From NCBI GenBank assembly GCA_023374045.1, contig CM041780.1, forward strand, positions 95,575,005-95,639,004: a DNA stretch of 64,000 nucleotides, in the 5' to 3' direction. Of the stretch, positions 22,027 to 34,002 are shown piece after piece (position 1 is the stretch's first letter; the number at the start of each line of letters is the position of its first letter). This DNA comes from Limonium bicolor (Eukaryota; Streptophyta; Magnoliopsida; Caryophyllales; Plumbaginaceae). A program made the position numbers and the translations under genes. Under the pieces are notes generated by a model. It was given only the letters and a program-made list of their open reading frames with translations, was not told the DNA's origin and searched no databases.

Positions 22027-22439
22027 TACACTAATCTAGTCCGAGTCTCAAAGAGCTTCCTTGATGTTCTTGGGCTCGGGTGAGATTGTTGAGAAGGCTA
22101 GAAGATCTCGAGTTTGTGCTCTTGTTTGAGTTCCCTTGGAGAAATCTGATATGATGTTCTCCAATGGATGATCTTTGTACAACGTACGAGATTGATGAAT
22201 GGTTGATAGTGATAGGGGATCCTCGACATCATTGTTTCCTTGTCGACCTATTGATGACCTGTCGCCGACCTGTTGGGCAAGTTTTCTTTAGTCGGTGATT
22301 CATCTTTGGGGCTATTTGTGTAATCCTGATCAGCTAGATCAAATCCAAGTTCTTCATCTTCTTTAGATTTTCTTGACCTTGTGAACATCATCCTTATCAA
22401 AGACCACATGCACAGTTTCTTCCACCTTCAATGTCCTTT

Positions 22440-23153
22440 TGTTGTATACTTTGTATGCCCGGCTCCTTTCAGAGTACCCAAGGAAGATGGCCACATCACT
22501 TCTAGCATCAAACTTTCCTAGGGGATTTTTTCATTGTTGTGGACATACATTTACAATCAAAGATCCTGAAGTGACTTATGTTTGGTTTTCTTCCCTTGAT
22601 TATCTCATAAGGAGTTTTATTGAGGATAGGTCGTATGAGCGTTCTATTTTTGATGTAGCATGCAGTCGCCACTGCTTCTGCCCAGAAGACCTGAGGAAGT
22701 TTGCTCCCCGATAACATAGCCCTGGCTACCTCTTGTAGTGTTCTATTCTTCCGCTCAACTACCCCATGTTGGGGTGTTCTTGGTGCTGAATATGTGTGAC
22801 TGATTCCATGTTGTTTACATATATCCATGAATTGTTGATTCTCTAACTCTGACCCATGATCAGACCGGAGAGCTTTGATCTTGTGGTTGATTTGTACTTG
22901 GACTTTTCCTGCAAAGACTTGAAATTTCTCATAGACTTCGTCTTTGGAAGCAATAAAGAGTGTCCAAATAAATCATGAGTAATCATCAACAATTACAAAC
23001 ACATACCAATTTCCTCCAAAACTTTGATTCTCGTAGGTCCGCATAAGTCCATGTGAAGTAATTCAAGTGGCTTGGATGTACTAACTAAGTTATTTGATTT
23101 AAAAGAAGTCTTAGTTTGTTTGCTTCTAACACAAGCATCACAAAGATTGGTCT
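22440..23153 (-). pseudogene. Copia integrase core, 5' end lost
   Basis: At the right edge the minus strand reads LCDACVRSKQTKTSFKS, the zinc-binding end of the GAG-pre-integrase region, then PLELLHMDLCGPTR with the first catalytic Asp. ALRSDHGSE holds the second Asp (near 22860) and HGVVERKNRTLQEVARAML the catalytic Glu (near 22750). KTPYEIIKGRKPNISHFRIF follows, and near 22500-22440 DVAIFLGYSERSRAYKVYN. The segment 22440-22030 is the poorly conserved linker to RT. Integrase inserted the cDNA into the host chromosome. The start of pol (protease and N-terminal zinc finger) is missing where the 23154 LTR begins. Frameshifts occur near 22950 and 22520. Confidence 0.85.
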
Positions 23154-26100
23154 TGAAATACCCCTAACCTTAAAAACTTAATTAAATGATCTATTAATGA
23201 TCTAAGAAGGTTAATGAACATCTAAAAATTATTGGGGAACAATCTAAAAGATCTCAACAAGGCAAAACATGTCTTAAGATCGGTAAAGCCAAAAATGTGC
23301 TTTAAAGCACCATAAAGATTGTATGACCTCAAATAGGATCCAAAGTGGATTCCTAAGTATTATAATGAAGTAAGGAACACAACAAAACTATTCTCAAAGA
23401 AAACTAAGCTCAGAAACACCTTGCAACACAAAATGTGCACTAAAACACCTTAAAGCACGTTTTTGTGAAATTGCCTTCTAAATTGGTTTTTAATGAGCTT
23501 AAAGGTTATAATTACCTTTAAATATGATATTATATCATATTAGGAATTTAATTCCAAATTTTACAAATTTTTACAAATTTAATATTAAAATATTAATAAA
23601 ACCCTAAAGTGGGGCCCGTTTGAGTCAATATTGACCAAGTATGGTCAATGGTCAATTAATGACCCAATTGACCCTCATGCTGTCGGCAGGCAAGGATGGT
23701 GGGAGGACAGCTCACACACCATTAGCTGCTAATCAATTACCTAATACCACATTATTATAATAAAAGCTACTTTTCCATTATTTACTCTCATTTTCAATCA
23801 TTCCTTGCCTCTTGTCCGATTCCATCCATTCCAGCCGAGCTCTATGAGTTCCCAGAACCTCTCAAGCCTTGTTCTTGAGTTAGGAAGGCAATTCAAACTC
23901 CTAAGCTCTTAAGGTAAGGTTTTAAGGTCATTTTTAGCTCTTTTTCTTCATCTCTTCACTACCTACACTTAGATCTCGTGGCTCATCAATTCCTATGGCT
24001 CATCTCAGTGTTCTAAGGTTAGAACAACATCCAAACTCGGCTGAAGCAAGTCTAGGGGCCAAGGTTGTTCAAATTTGCATTTTAAGGTAAAAACATCTTA
24101 AGCCTCTCCACTCTCCATCCGGTTTTCTTCTTTGGATTTTTATGAGTTTATACACTCATAATCTTCATATTTACATGTTCATTCAGTTGGTTAGCCATTT
24201 GGAGCAAGGGTGGCCGAGATCCAAAGGAAATACCCTCTTTTAAGGCATTTTGCCAAGGTAAAATCAATTACCATAGCAGCTTGTTGTTGTCTAGCTATTT
24301 CCTATGTTGATATGGTGAATTTAACACCATTAGGTGTGCTTGGTACAGGCCGAAACCCATTGGAACTTCCCTTGCATTTTTAAGGTGATTTTTGCCTTAA
24401 ATCTTACATTAATTATTCCTTATGGTTAAGCTCAAGCTTGGAGTATAACCATACCTTATTTTGGTGTATTAAACATGTCTAAGTGATGTGGTGAATTTAC
24501 CTCTAAGCTGCCGAGCTCATACAAGGAGAAATCAAGGTATAAACACCTTAAACTTATGATTTTATGATTTCTAAGCACATATAAATTGTGCCAAGAGTGG
24601 AGTTAACATATGGGTTATATTAACCTAGAAATGGAAAAAAATGACTAAGATAAATTAAGCTAGTCATTTAAGTGATTTAATTAACATAATGGTCAAATTA
24701 TGACATTATGTGGAAAAAATAAATAAACCAAAGTGAGGCCGTGAGAATATACTATATTTTGAGACATTTAAATTGTAATTTATTTTGCAAGTTCAAGGTT
24801 GTAATAAGGCCATGTCATTAGGCCATTTTAATTTAAGTTTATAAGCTTATTTAATTAGATTTATGCTTATATAATTAAGTTTGGGGCCAAACTGTAATTA
24901 TTGGTAAAATACAAAGCCGTGGGCTTAATTTAGAGAAATTTAGGGTTTTTAAATGAATTTAATAAAAATTATAACATTTTATAAAGTTTTGAGTCAAAAT
25001 TATAAAAATAGAAAAAGTATAGGTGAAGTTTTGTAATTACCAAAGGTTTGGGTCCAATTTGGTATTAGAAGTCAAAGTTGACTATATAGGAGACTTTGAC
25101 CAAGTTTGGAGAATTTTAGAAATTAAAATACTACCTTATATTAAGATAAGTATTAAATTGTAAAAGATTTATAAGAGATGGGGCTATTTGTGATTTCCGA
25201 AAACTTGGGGTACTAAATGGAGTTTAGTACAAACCTTGGGTTATTAAGAATTTTAGAAGTTGATTTGGTTAAATTTGGAGTTTATATGAATTATATAAGT
25301 AATATAAGGTTTCATAATATTGTTACAAATGGGTAACATATGTGGTAAAACCGAGATTTAGAGAAATATAAGGTTAGTAATGATGTTTATAACCTTTTGG
25401 TATAGTTTGGTAATTTTTGGAGTTATATATAAGGTTTATCAAGATATATGTATAATATATAGTTTGATGATATTAGAAAACTATGTGTTATAAAGAGGGG
25501 AATTTGGTGAATATAGAAAGTTAAGTGGTGGAAAAGTAATTAGAATAGACCTAGGGGGTCTGTTCGGTTATTTAAAAAAAAATAATAATAACCATAGGTT
25601 ATGATTATATTAAGGTTCAAGGATTATAATATAAGGTATATGTTATAAGTGTAACAATGAAATATAATTGAGGTTGATTTGTGATTTATAGAAGTCTGGT
25701 GGTTTATAGTGAAAGCCGAAAATATAAGGGGCTTTAGCAATATATAACAATTTAAAACTATATGTTATAATTGTTTTAATGACATAAATGTCGTAATAAT
25801 GTTATATAACTAAAATGTAACGTTATATTAATTATGTGGTGGATTTTGTAAATATTTAAGAACATTGGTGCTGTTCGGAAATATTAACATTTTTTAAATG
25901 GAATTTATAATATGGTTTTTAATGTTATAAGAGTTATAACATTTAATATAAGAGGTATTCATTAAAAAGAATGAAATATATTATAAGACTTACCATATAA
26001 TAAACAGTTCATAATACATGTATAAAATGAATATATGTTATGATGTGGAAAAATTAATATGGTCTAATAACCATGTATTTTCATGATTAAAGTGATATAA

Positions 26101-28183
26101 GAAAAAGGGAAAACAATTACAAACATTAGACATGGAATTCTAATGTTAAGAGTGTACATGTGATAATAAGGATTCATATAATTGAAAGTATTGTTTACAC
26201 ATGAGTTATACCACATTGAACTTAAAAAAAAAAACACACAAACCTTAGGAAAAAAAAATAAATACTAAGGTGAGATGAATGGTACATGACAAAGAATCAT
26301 GCGTACAATATAGAAACAAACTATACGACATCCAAGGGTATGTTAAGTTACATGCGATAACAAGTTCAACAATAAGTATATTAACAAGACAAGACTACGC
26401 ATGTAATATAACACCTTTCTAATCCCGAGTTAAGCCGAAAACCCGACAAGCGTTGACAGTTAATAAGGGGGATTAACCGGGAGGTGTTAGTGACAGTAGG
26501 GGTACCGTAGAGTATGTTGTTATACGGGATGCTAATCAGTAGTGTTATGTATTGTTTAGACTGTTAGAGACGACACACGGAGCATAGGAACTTGCTGATT
26601 CATACTCCACCGTAATACTCATCAGGGGTGAACGGTATGTTATTATGTGGCTTGATTGTCTCTGAGGATTTCCTCAGTTCAGACATTGTGTGAAAATCTG
26701 TGATAAGATTGAATGTCTGCTTGTGTGAACTAATATGCTTGAGTTGCGTATTAATGCTGCTTTATTATTATTACTACTGTTGTGCGATAACAGTACCGTT
26801 CGTATATATGAACATTATAAAACGAACTAGCGGCAATGATGCTATCTTATATGTGTGATATAAGGAACGTAAGTAAAACGTTGTAGCATTAGGATAATAA
26901 GATATAAAATATCTAAGACTTATATACGGAGCATTGGCCTCTTTAACGCCGCTCTCGTATCTAGCACTGGATCCCGAGTCGACATACTCAGGATTGGACT
27001 ACGACCTTAGTCTGCTGTGTTAGGAAAAAAAAAAAAAGGTTAAAACGATGCGATGGTATAGATAAGTTTATCAAGAGGACGTGGCTCTTGCTGTGAACTG
27101 TGATCCATTAACGATACTAGGATACCGTGCGGTAACCGTAAGTATCAGGAAAATTTCCAACGAACTACAGAACGTTCGTAGGACGGAGACTCTACCGCTG
27201 GAGTGGCTACTGCCGTGGGGTGACCCGCCATAAGAGATGGGTAACTTAGAGACACGTCGTTCTAACGAGACGTTGTCATTAGACATGACTGAACAATTAC
27301 GAACGACTATGCTAACTCGTACATTAGGCGAACATTATTTGGGCTTGCATGCCATAGACGAGTGTTTATACGTCTATAATTCTCGTTGTTTCGCCTTGTT
27401 GTTCATTGGTTGTGCTTTGTGGTTATGTGTGGTATGTTGGTGGATTTGTTGTGAACGAGCCATTGTGCTCATTGTTGTTGTGAACTGGTTGTGTCGAGTC
27501 GCAGAACTCATGTGTGGTTATGGTGGATTGTTTGGTCGGGTGAGTCGCTGAACTCAATTATGAACTATTAAGTGTTTGTTGGAATGGAGTCTCTGTACTC
27601 ATATAAGGGTTGTAACGCTTTCAGTGGTTATTATGATGCGATGTGTGAAGCCGGGGGCTTGTTTGTTATTTGAGTTTACTGCAATATATTGTTGCTTTAC
27701 AGTTTTAACATTAAACTATTTGCATGGAAATGAATTGCATGCTCTTGACCAAATAACTGAGGGTCCGAGGGGGCATGACAGTCATGTAGTAACATACTCA
27801 GCAGGGGCTGATTCCATACCACAAACAACCATTTTTGCAGGTATGCAGCTTCCGGTGTCGGCAAGAGAGAGGGACGCGCTGGGTAGTTTAATTACAGTTG
27901 TGTAAATATGCATGTTGCATTTTGGTTACGAACTTAGAAACGTGTATAGGATTGGGATACCTAGAATGCTCACTGTGAATGTATTTTATATTGGTTTGGG
28001 AAGGTTAGGTCTATCTCTTATTGTCACTGTGGGAAATTGTTTCGTATTTAAGAATGTATCTATAAGCACGATATTACTCGTATGGGCGAGTAAGAACGGT
28101 GACACCAGTAGTTCATTTGTCGAGATTACCGCTGCGATTATAATGTTAGGTAAGATGAGGAGCCGATTAGAGTAGGGGTTACA
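23154..28183 (+). mobile_element. 5' LTR of a non-coding (LARD-type) element
   Basis: It starts TGAAATACCCCTAACC at 23154 and ends AGTAGGGGTTACA at 28183, with a Met-tRNA PBS four bases later. This makes it a 5.0 kb 5' LTR and not a solo LTR. It carries the family blocks: the U3 word TGTGCTTTAAAGCAC near 23317, an AT-rich body (24640-26400), GGTGAACGGTATG at 26628, a reduced CAGC/GCTG hairpin near 27795 and the terminal hairpin TTACTCG/CGAGTAA at 28074-28093. The frames at 27237-28175 lie across these blocks and show no domain. The 5-bp left flank GGTCT does not match the right flank of the insertion (AGCTT at 34003). Confidence 0.85.
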
Positions 28184-28187
28184 AAAG

Positions 28188-28199
28188 TGGTATCAGAGC
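28188..28199 (+). promoter_or_regulatory. Primer-binding site, initiator Met tRNA
   Basis: TGGTATCAGAGC, complementary to the 3' end of plant initiator tRNA-Met. It lies four bases after the LTR end at 28183 and fixes the orientation of the element as plus. Confidence 0.92.
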
Positions 28200-29216
28200 G
28201 GAGTACGCTCTGATGACAAGAGATAGTAGGATTTATACAGTGAGCATAGGTTTTGGGAATACGGGAAACGTTGTGAGGATATGTGACCTTGCGGGATTGA
28301 CGCAATGCTTAAAGCTTGCACACCATTGCCGTAGAGGCACTTCAATATTAAACGACCGAGACTACGGTATTAGACCGAGTAAAGGTCTAACCCGTCCTCT
28401 TGACTTATGTCAGGGAGAGGTCTGGGTAACAGTACTAAGGAAGAACGCGGAGCAGCGGAAGGTGGTGAAGGTCCAGCAACCCCAAGTAACGCGAAGACGG
28501 TATGAACCGCTCGCACATGATGGGAGAAACATCCCGGGAAATTTGCAATGGTATCCCACCCGCCGCAGCCCGTACCTCGAGTACTATCTAGTGAGACAAT
28601 GAAATGAGAAACACCACGGAGATAACTCTCCTGATCGGGAAGACCCGATGTGGATGCTATGAGAACTACGTTAAATGTAGAGAATAAGACTTAGTTTTGG
28701 TGTAATGTTTAGGACCGGAGGTCCTGGTAATGACGTAATGTCTACCATACGAGTATGAGTAAATAATAAACAGAGGTTGTGGAGATAATTCCTGTAGGAC
28801 TAATGGGGCTAGCTTGCTATAAGCAAGGCAACCCTGTCTTACATCCAGGAAAGCACTATTAGTGCGCTAGAGGGAAAGGAAGTGAAAATGACGAGTAATG
28901 GTTAGTTATGATATATGTAAGGACGGAATGGATGACCTTTTAGAAGTTCACCGAAGCGAGTAACTCTAAAACCATGCAACACTGAAGGTTCAAGATGGCC
29001 CGACGTGCATAAGGGAGATCATGAGAACTGTAGAAACAAGAACTCGCTAAGTCGCTATCATGCAACGCCTCGTGAGGAAAGTAAGACCTTACTACCACGG
29101 TAAACTTGTGGGAACGAGTGGGAGTGAGACTGTACTAATTTGAATAAGGACTTTTGGCTAGAACAGGAACCCGATTAGGGAATAGCACTGCACTGACACA
29201 CCGTACCGGGGCTCAG

Positions 29217-29320
29217 CCTGCATGGCGCACTTGCCACTGCAAGTGCCACATTAACCAAAGTATCAAATTTCAACCTGCCTTGCGCACTTGCTACAGCAAG
29301 TGCAACAACGGTAAACTAAC
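29217..29320 (+). repeat. 57-base duplication with paired hairpins
   Basis: Two copies each hold GCGCACTTGC...GCAAGTGC. The stems CACTTGC/GCAAGTG are identical while the loops differ (CACT at 29235, TACA at 29292). Translated, they give CHCKCH and CYSKCN, which faintly recall zinc knuckles, so this could also be a remnant of gag. Two copies only. Confidence 0.6.
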
Positions 29321-32178
29321 CCTAAAAGACCGAGTGGTCCAGGCAATTACCAATAAGCATTAAATCTTATGTGAGTCCGTAATGCAATAAAGCAGGACAC
29401 AGCCTTCTTAAGGGCAGGGGTACGAAACCCTTGAGTTGGAGGTGGATAAAACCTCAGGAAGACCTAGCCGGTCTGACCATTAAACCTGAAAATAATACAC
29501 CATTGAGTAGAATATTAAAAGGGGAGTAGATGAGAATAACGATAATTAGTGCCTACAAGCCTAACCCCAGTGCCGGTATGGACATTAAACGTCAATCATT
29601 ACCGGTGGGCAGTGACGGGTCTTCAGGACCAGCATAACCATATCTAGAGAGTGCGCGACACTCGTGGTTAAACCACTACCATTGAACATTGCCAGAGGGC
29701 AAGAAGTGAGCTGTACGAGTCAGGACTTAAAAAAATAATAATAATAATAATAGTTAATAGACAGATGTGAACGTGCAATAAAAGGGGCCGATGTAATGCC
29801 CGCACCACTCACACCGGAGGTGTTGTTGACCCATTATGCTGCTAGACCCCGTATGGAGGGCAGTGGATATAAACTAAAAAGTGAAAATTGCCTGATGACG
29901 GAAGATACGTTACTCAAAGAGGATGGAGGAAATATGAGTTGAATAAGAGTAAGGACTACACAATGAAGAGGAATGATTAGCGGAAACCACTAAGTTGTGG
30001 GTATCCAATTGTAACCTCAGGAGAAGGTATTAGAACCAACTAGGAATAAATTAAATAACAAGACTAACAATCATTTAACTATCAGAATAAGTATTGAGTC
30101 TGAATATCGTATGGCATAGGCCTACGGAGGGATACCTTAGTACCACCAAGGTGACCCAAAACTAGGGGGAACAAGGGTGATGAACCACAAGTATGATTAA
30201 TATCAGACTAACGGGACTACCATAAAGGGGAAACACGAGGTGTCAACCTTTATCATGGAGTCCGGAAACACCATAGGGTGTAACCCAATAGATTGGGTGG
30301 AGTTCGAATACTAAAACTCATATCTGAAGGCGTTAACAGCCTAGGAGTGAACGGGAGAGATAACAAGTAGCTACTGATCCCCACTCACAAATACCAGATG
30401 ACGAGCATGTGGAAACCAGAATTAGGGCGATAAGTCGCAAACACCTATCTTAGAGAAAGTAAAGGAGATACACATTAATAAGGAAACCATAGAACCTGTA
30501 TTAAGGCCATTCTGACGTTAAAGGTTAAGAATGGGCAGCATAGTTACTCAAACATAAATTACCGAGACTAAGAGTACGATAATCACCGGGTACGAACGCT
30601 ACGAGTGCACTAAACGAGACATGGGACGACCGCACTCCTAGGAGCTTGTGGGCCTGACAAACTATATTAAGTTAGTTGGGTAAGTAGTAATGTATCAGTA
30701 TGGTACCCCATGCATGTAAACGAGTAGTGTAAGGACCCAGGAGGTAATCAACTCTGTGTTAAGTCAGCGAATGGAACCCTGGCTAGGTAAACCATGTAAT
30801 GACGAGAGAGATCTCAGTCAAACTAGCAAGGTTAGGAAAATCAAGGATAGCTCGATAATAAGGTGACAATAAGGTCGCAACTCCACAATGGAGGAGTTAG
30901 AACACAAGTTTTGAGGATTTTAGTAAACGAGGAAACTAAGGCCAATTTAATGGAAATGGCAAGTTGAACCCATGAATGAGATGAGGAATTGTGGTATCTA
31001 AGGAAGTTATATTAGAGAAACCGTTGTGATAAATGCTACCCAAAAAGGGGGGCACAGAGAGAGTTATACCACGCGCTGAAAGCGCTGCGATGATGTCGCA
31101 CTAAATAATAATAACCACATGCTCAAGCCATAAAACGTTAGTATGTTAGTACCAATTAGGGCTGAACGGAAAATGAATACCAAGCTAAAACCCACAGTCG
31201 TATTGTATGTTTACAACAGACGAAGGGCAAAAGCGAGCATTACAAGAGATCTCTAAGCTGGAGATTAGATACTCCATGCAAACCGCAACGGCGGATAACC
31301 GTCCAATCGACTGGTACATGGTGCGCAACAAGCGACCATTATAATAACTGTTAACCGAATAATGTTGGTAAGAATCAGAAGGTGGAGCATCAGATAAACA
31401 AATGGATTCCCCTAATCGAGAAGAGGGATGAACCATATATGTGGATACTCCAGTACCAACACACGAGGGATACGAGTTCACACTAGCAAAAGCGGACCTA
31501 CAAGGTACCCAAAGAACGAACTCATTCCAGAGGGAAATAACTTGGAGTCATGAGGCGCCAGTTAGATGCGCATATCAGACTCGTTGATATTTTAGAGACA
31601 ACTATTGCAAGCACTAGGTGCTAGAGCATAGCTCGACAACCCTTATACCGAAGGTTAGTTCGGTAGGGTGGCATGAACTCATGGGAATATACCATGAGCA
31701 TGTATAGAATTCAGGAGGGCTGAATAGAATGGCTAGTTGAAATAATAAGCGTGTGTGACTAACGATACCACGCAGCCGAATAAATTACTCCATTCCCATA
31801 ATTATGGAAGACCGTGTAGAAAACACCGTCACATGGAGTTGAAACCGACATGAAATTACCACCTAAAATGGGTAAACTAACCATATAGTAGTTGGGCAGA
31901 CTGCTTGCGGAGCGAGTGGGCCCATATTGCTTAGATTTGACGTACCTAGCGGGTTTGGGGAAAACCAATGATGTGTTTATACCTCCCGATCAAAACCGTA
32001 TATGAAATTACATCACCTAACGAGCATAGCAGTATAGCCTGAAGGGCTAAAGCCCGACCCTATAGAAAAGGGGTAATGAATATGTAGCACATCAATGCAC
32101 GAATAATTCCACTGGAATGGAACATCTTGAACTTATTACTTCACGATGATATATTCGTAGATTACGTGGGCGTAATCA

Positions 32179-32194
32179 TTTTTAAGGGGGGTAG
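32179..32194 (+). promoter_or_regulatory. Polypurine tract of the LARD-type element
   Basis: TTTTTAAGGGGGGTAG, the primer for plus-strand cDNA. In the gypsy element the same tract (minus strand, 49109-49092) is followed by the LTR start. Here it is followed directly by the TRIM. Confidence 0.8.
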
Positions 32195-32655
32195 TGTAAC
32201 AGCCCAGTCTTAACCCACATGTGAGATATTGTCCGCTTTGGGCCGCAGCCCGCACGGTTTTGTTCTGAGGGTGATGTACTCACACCACTCAAAAGGCCTC
32301 TCACAAGGGGAGAGTATCCCACACCTATAAGGTGTGGTTCGTGCGCTCTCCCGGTCGATGTGGGAGGTGACCCCTACACTGGGTATCACACTCTACCCCC
32401 CTTGGGAGCCCAGCGTCCTCGCTGGCACACCGACCTGGGCCTGGCTCTGATACCATATGTAACAGCCCAGTCTTAACCCACATGTGAGATATTGTCCGTT
32501 TTGGGCCGCAGCCCGCACGGTTTTGTTTCTGAGGGTGATGTACTCACACCACTCAAAAGGCCTCTCACAAGGGGAGAGTATCCCCACACCTATAAGGTGT
32601 GGTTCGTGCGCTCTCCCGGTCGATGTGGGAGGTGACCCCTACACTGGGTATCACA
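32195..32655 (-). mobile_element. Complete TRIM element
   Basis: Two LTRs (32195-32390 and 32458-32655, about 197 bases) differ at about three positions and flank 67 bases. Read on the minus strand each LTR runs TGTGATACCC...GGGCTGTTACA. The right LTR is followed two bases later by the PBS TGGTATCAGAGCCAGG (32455-32440). The interior ends CCAAGGGGGGTAGAG, a polypurine tract next to the left LTR. The LTR text, with CCCACATCG, GGGAGAG and AAAGCGGACAATATC, matches a TRIM type widespread in flowering plants (from memory). It codes for nothing and depends on other elements' proteins. The flanks GGTAG and AACTG are not a target duplication. Confidence 0.92.
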
Positions 32656-34002
32656 AACTGAGTCTAGGATTACAGGAGAGTTTGGTATTCGGATTAAACG
32701 ACCTGAACCGTGGGGCGTTCTAACCACGGCTATGCGTGAGTTAATTGTGTGATTTGTGTATGTGAATGTAGGGATCTCCCTTGTATGTTTAACCCAAGAG
32801 TAATACTGTATGGTTGTAAGTACGATAGACCTCCGTAGTGGAGTTCTAACGAAAAAATTAAAAGTAAGTATGTACTAACAGTAGTGAGGAATCCGGTTTG
32901 GCCGGTCGCGCGTTGTTTGGGAGTGGGTATCCTTTTTAGCTTTACCCTTCTCTCTGTTATGGTTGTTTCCCTCACGGGTTATGATCTCCCATTAGCTTAT
33001 CCCAAAGCTTAGCTATTCTGACTACGATCGGTTTAGGGGGAACATGTGTGTTGTGTGTGTGTTCGGGTCACTAACCCGATCCATCTTTAGGTAAGTTACT
33101 CGTCCGACTATTAGGGCGGTAATGAGTTTTGTTATAACGAGCTTAACATGGGGATGATATCATTCCCTAGGCTCACCAGTGTATTAACTATGTTTGGGCC
33201 GGTTCCTAAGAGATCCGTACCCGTTATGTATGTGTTATTTGTATGTTGCAAAGTTATTGTGATGTGATGTTATGTCGCTTAGAAGTGAAATATGAGGATC
33301 ATGGATATGATTCCTAGTATGTAAAAGGGACGTTGTGGAAACCCGATAGTGGGTAAGTGTCGTCTATTGAGGAAATAGCTCCGTTAGAGGAGAAATACTA
33401 TAGGAGGGAAGAACTCAAAGTGTGATTGGTTAAGTATGGATGAGTTATTTTGTTAAGCCCATTGGGGTGAAATATATTGTGTCGTGAGTTTATGTTTCAC
33501 ATGCTCGATTTAAATGTAATCAACTGCATGCTAAGACGACAAATAGTTGTGCGTGGCCCGGTAGCATGTGGGTTCGGGATTACCATACCAGCAAAGGTGC
33601 TGAGCCCCTGGGGGGCCACCCTTTCTTTCCTTTTCTATTTCAGGTACAAGGAGCTGGAGCCGTTCGAGAGTAGGACGGGATAGTTGTTGCGTACGGGTAA
33701 TTGGTGTAATCACTTGTAACCTGTAGGTGTAGTAAGACCGAAATTGTTCTCGGCATTAGTTGTAAATACTCGGTACAGTTGGATGGTATTTGTATAATGA
33801 ATGTTGGTGTTGAAAAAGGAGACAGTAATGTGTAGTTGCTCGGGATCTAGTCCATCAGACCGATACAGTTGTGTAAATGTTAGCCTTGTTAGCCACGTGG
33901 GTGGTTAACGGCGTGTAACACCGATGAGTTAAGTTATGTGATGATGTGTATTTTCCGCTGCAGTTTAATGTTAAGTATGTTGTTGTATGTTGGGGTGTTA
34001 CA
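32656..34002 (+). mobile_element. 3' part of a plus-strand LTR of another subfamily
   Basis: It starts mid-LTR at AACTGAGTCTAGGATTAC, equal to 57559 onward, and runs parallel to 57559-58689 plus 63506-63694. Shared parts are GCGCGTTGTTTGGGAGT, the CCGATCCATCTTTA block, the double hairpin at 33587-33620, GTTAGCCAC/GTGGTTAAC at 33888-33909 and the end TTGGGGTGTTACA at 34002. It stands where the 3' LTR of the LARD-type element should be, but differs from that element's 5' LTR in subfamily. Its first 2.5-3 kb are missing. Confidence 0.82.
33888..33909 (+). other. LTR 3'-terminal hairpin
   Basis: GTTAGCCAC and GTGGTTAAC pair over nine bases with one G-T wobble and loop GTGG, followed by GGCGTGTAACACC. 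Confidence 0.65.

Larger units (their letters stand above)
28184..32194 (+). mobile_element. Non-coding internal region of the LARD-type element
   Basis: About 4 kb between a PBS (28188-28199) and a polypurine tract (32179-32194). There is no gag or pol: the longest open frame (28213-28602, 129 codons) has no recognisable motif, and common RT, integrase and protease words are absent in all frames. GC content is higher than in the LTRs. The polypurine tract TTTAAGGGGGGTAG equals that of the gypsy element at 49092-49109, so this is likely a derivative of that gypsy lineage that depends on its proteins. A 57-base duplication with hairpins lies at 29217-29320 and an (AAT)n run at 29735-29752. Confidence 0.75.

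Noticed and set aside
27237..28175. Three consecutive plus-strand ORFs, partly hydrophobic (CALWLCVVCWWICC)
   Set aside because: Inside the 5' LTR of the LARD-type element, across its terminal blocks up to the PBS; hydrophobicity comes from GT-rich sequence. Not taken as membrane proteins.
28213..28602. 129-codon ORF right after the PBS, in the place of gag
   Set aside because: Place is right for gag, but no gag, zinc-knuckle or basic-region pattern is seen; kept only as part of the non-coding interior.
32190..32660. Target duplication of the TRIM
   Set aside because: GGTAG on the left and AACTG on the right do not match; no alternative shift gives a 4-5 bp repeat.
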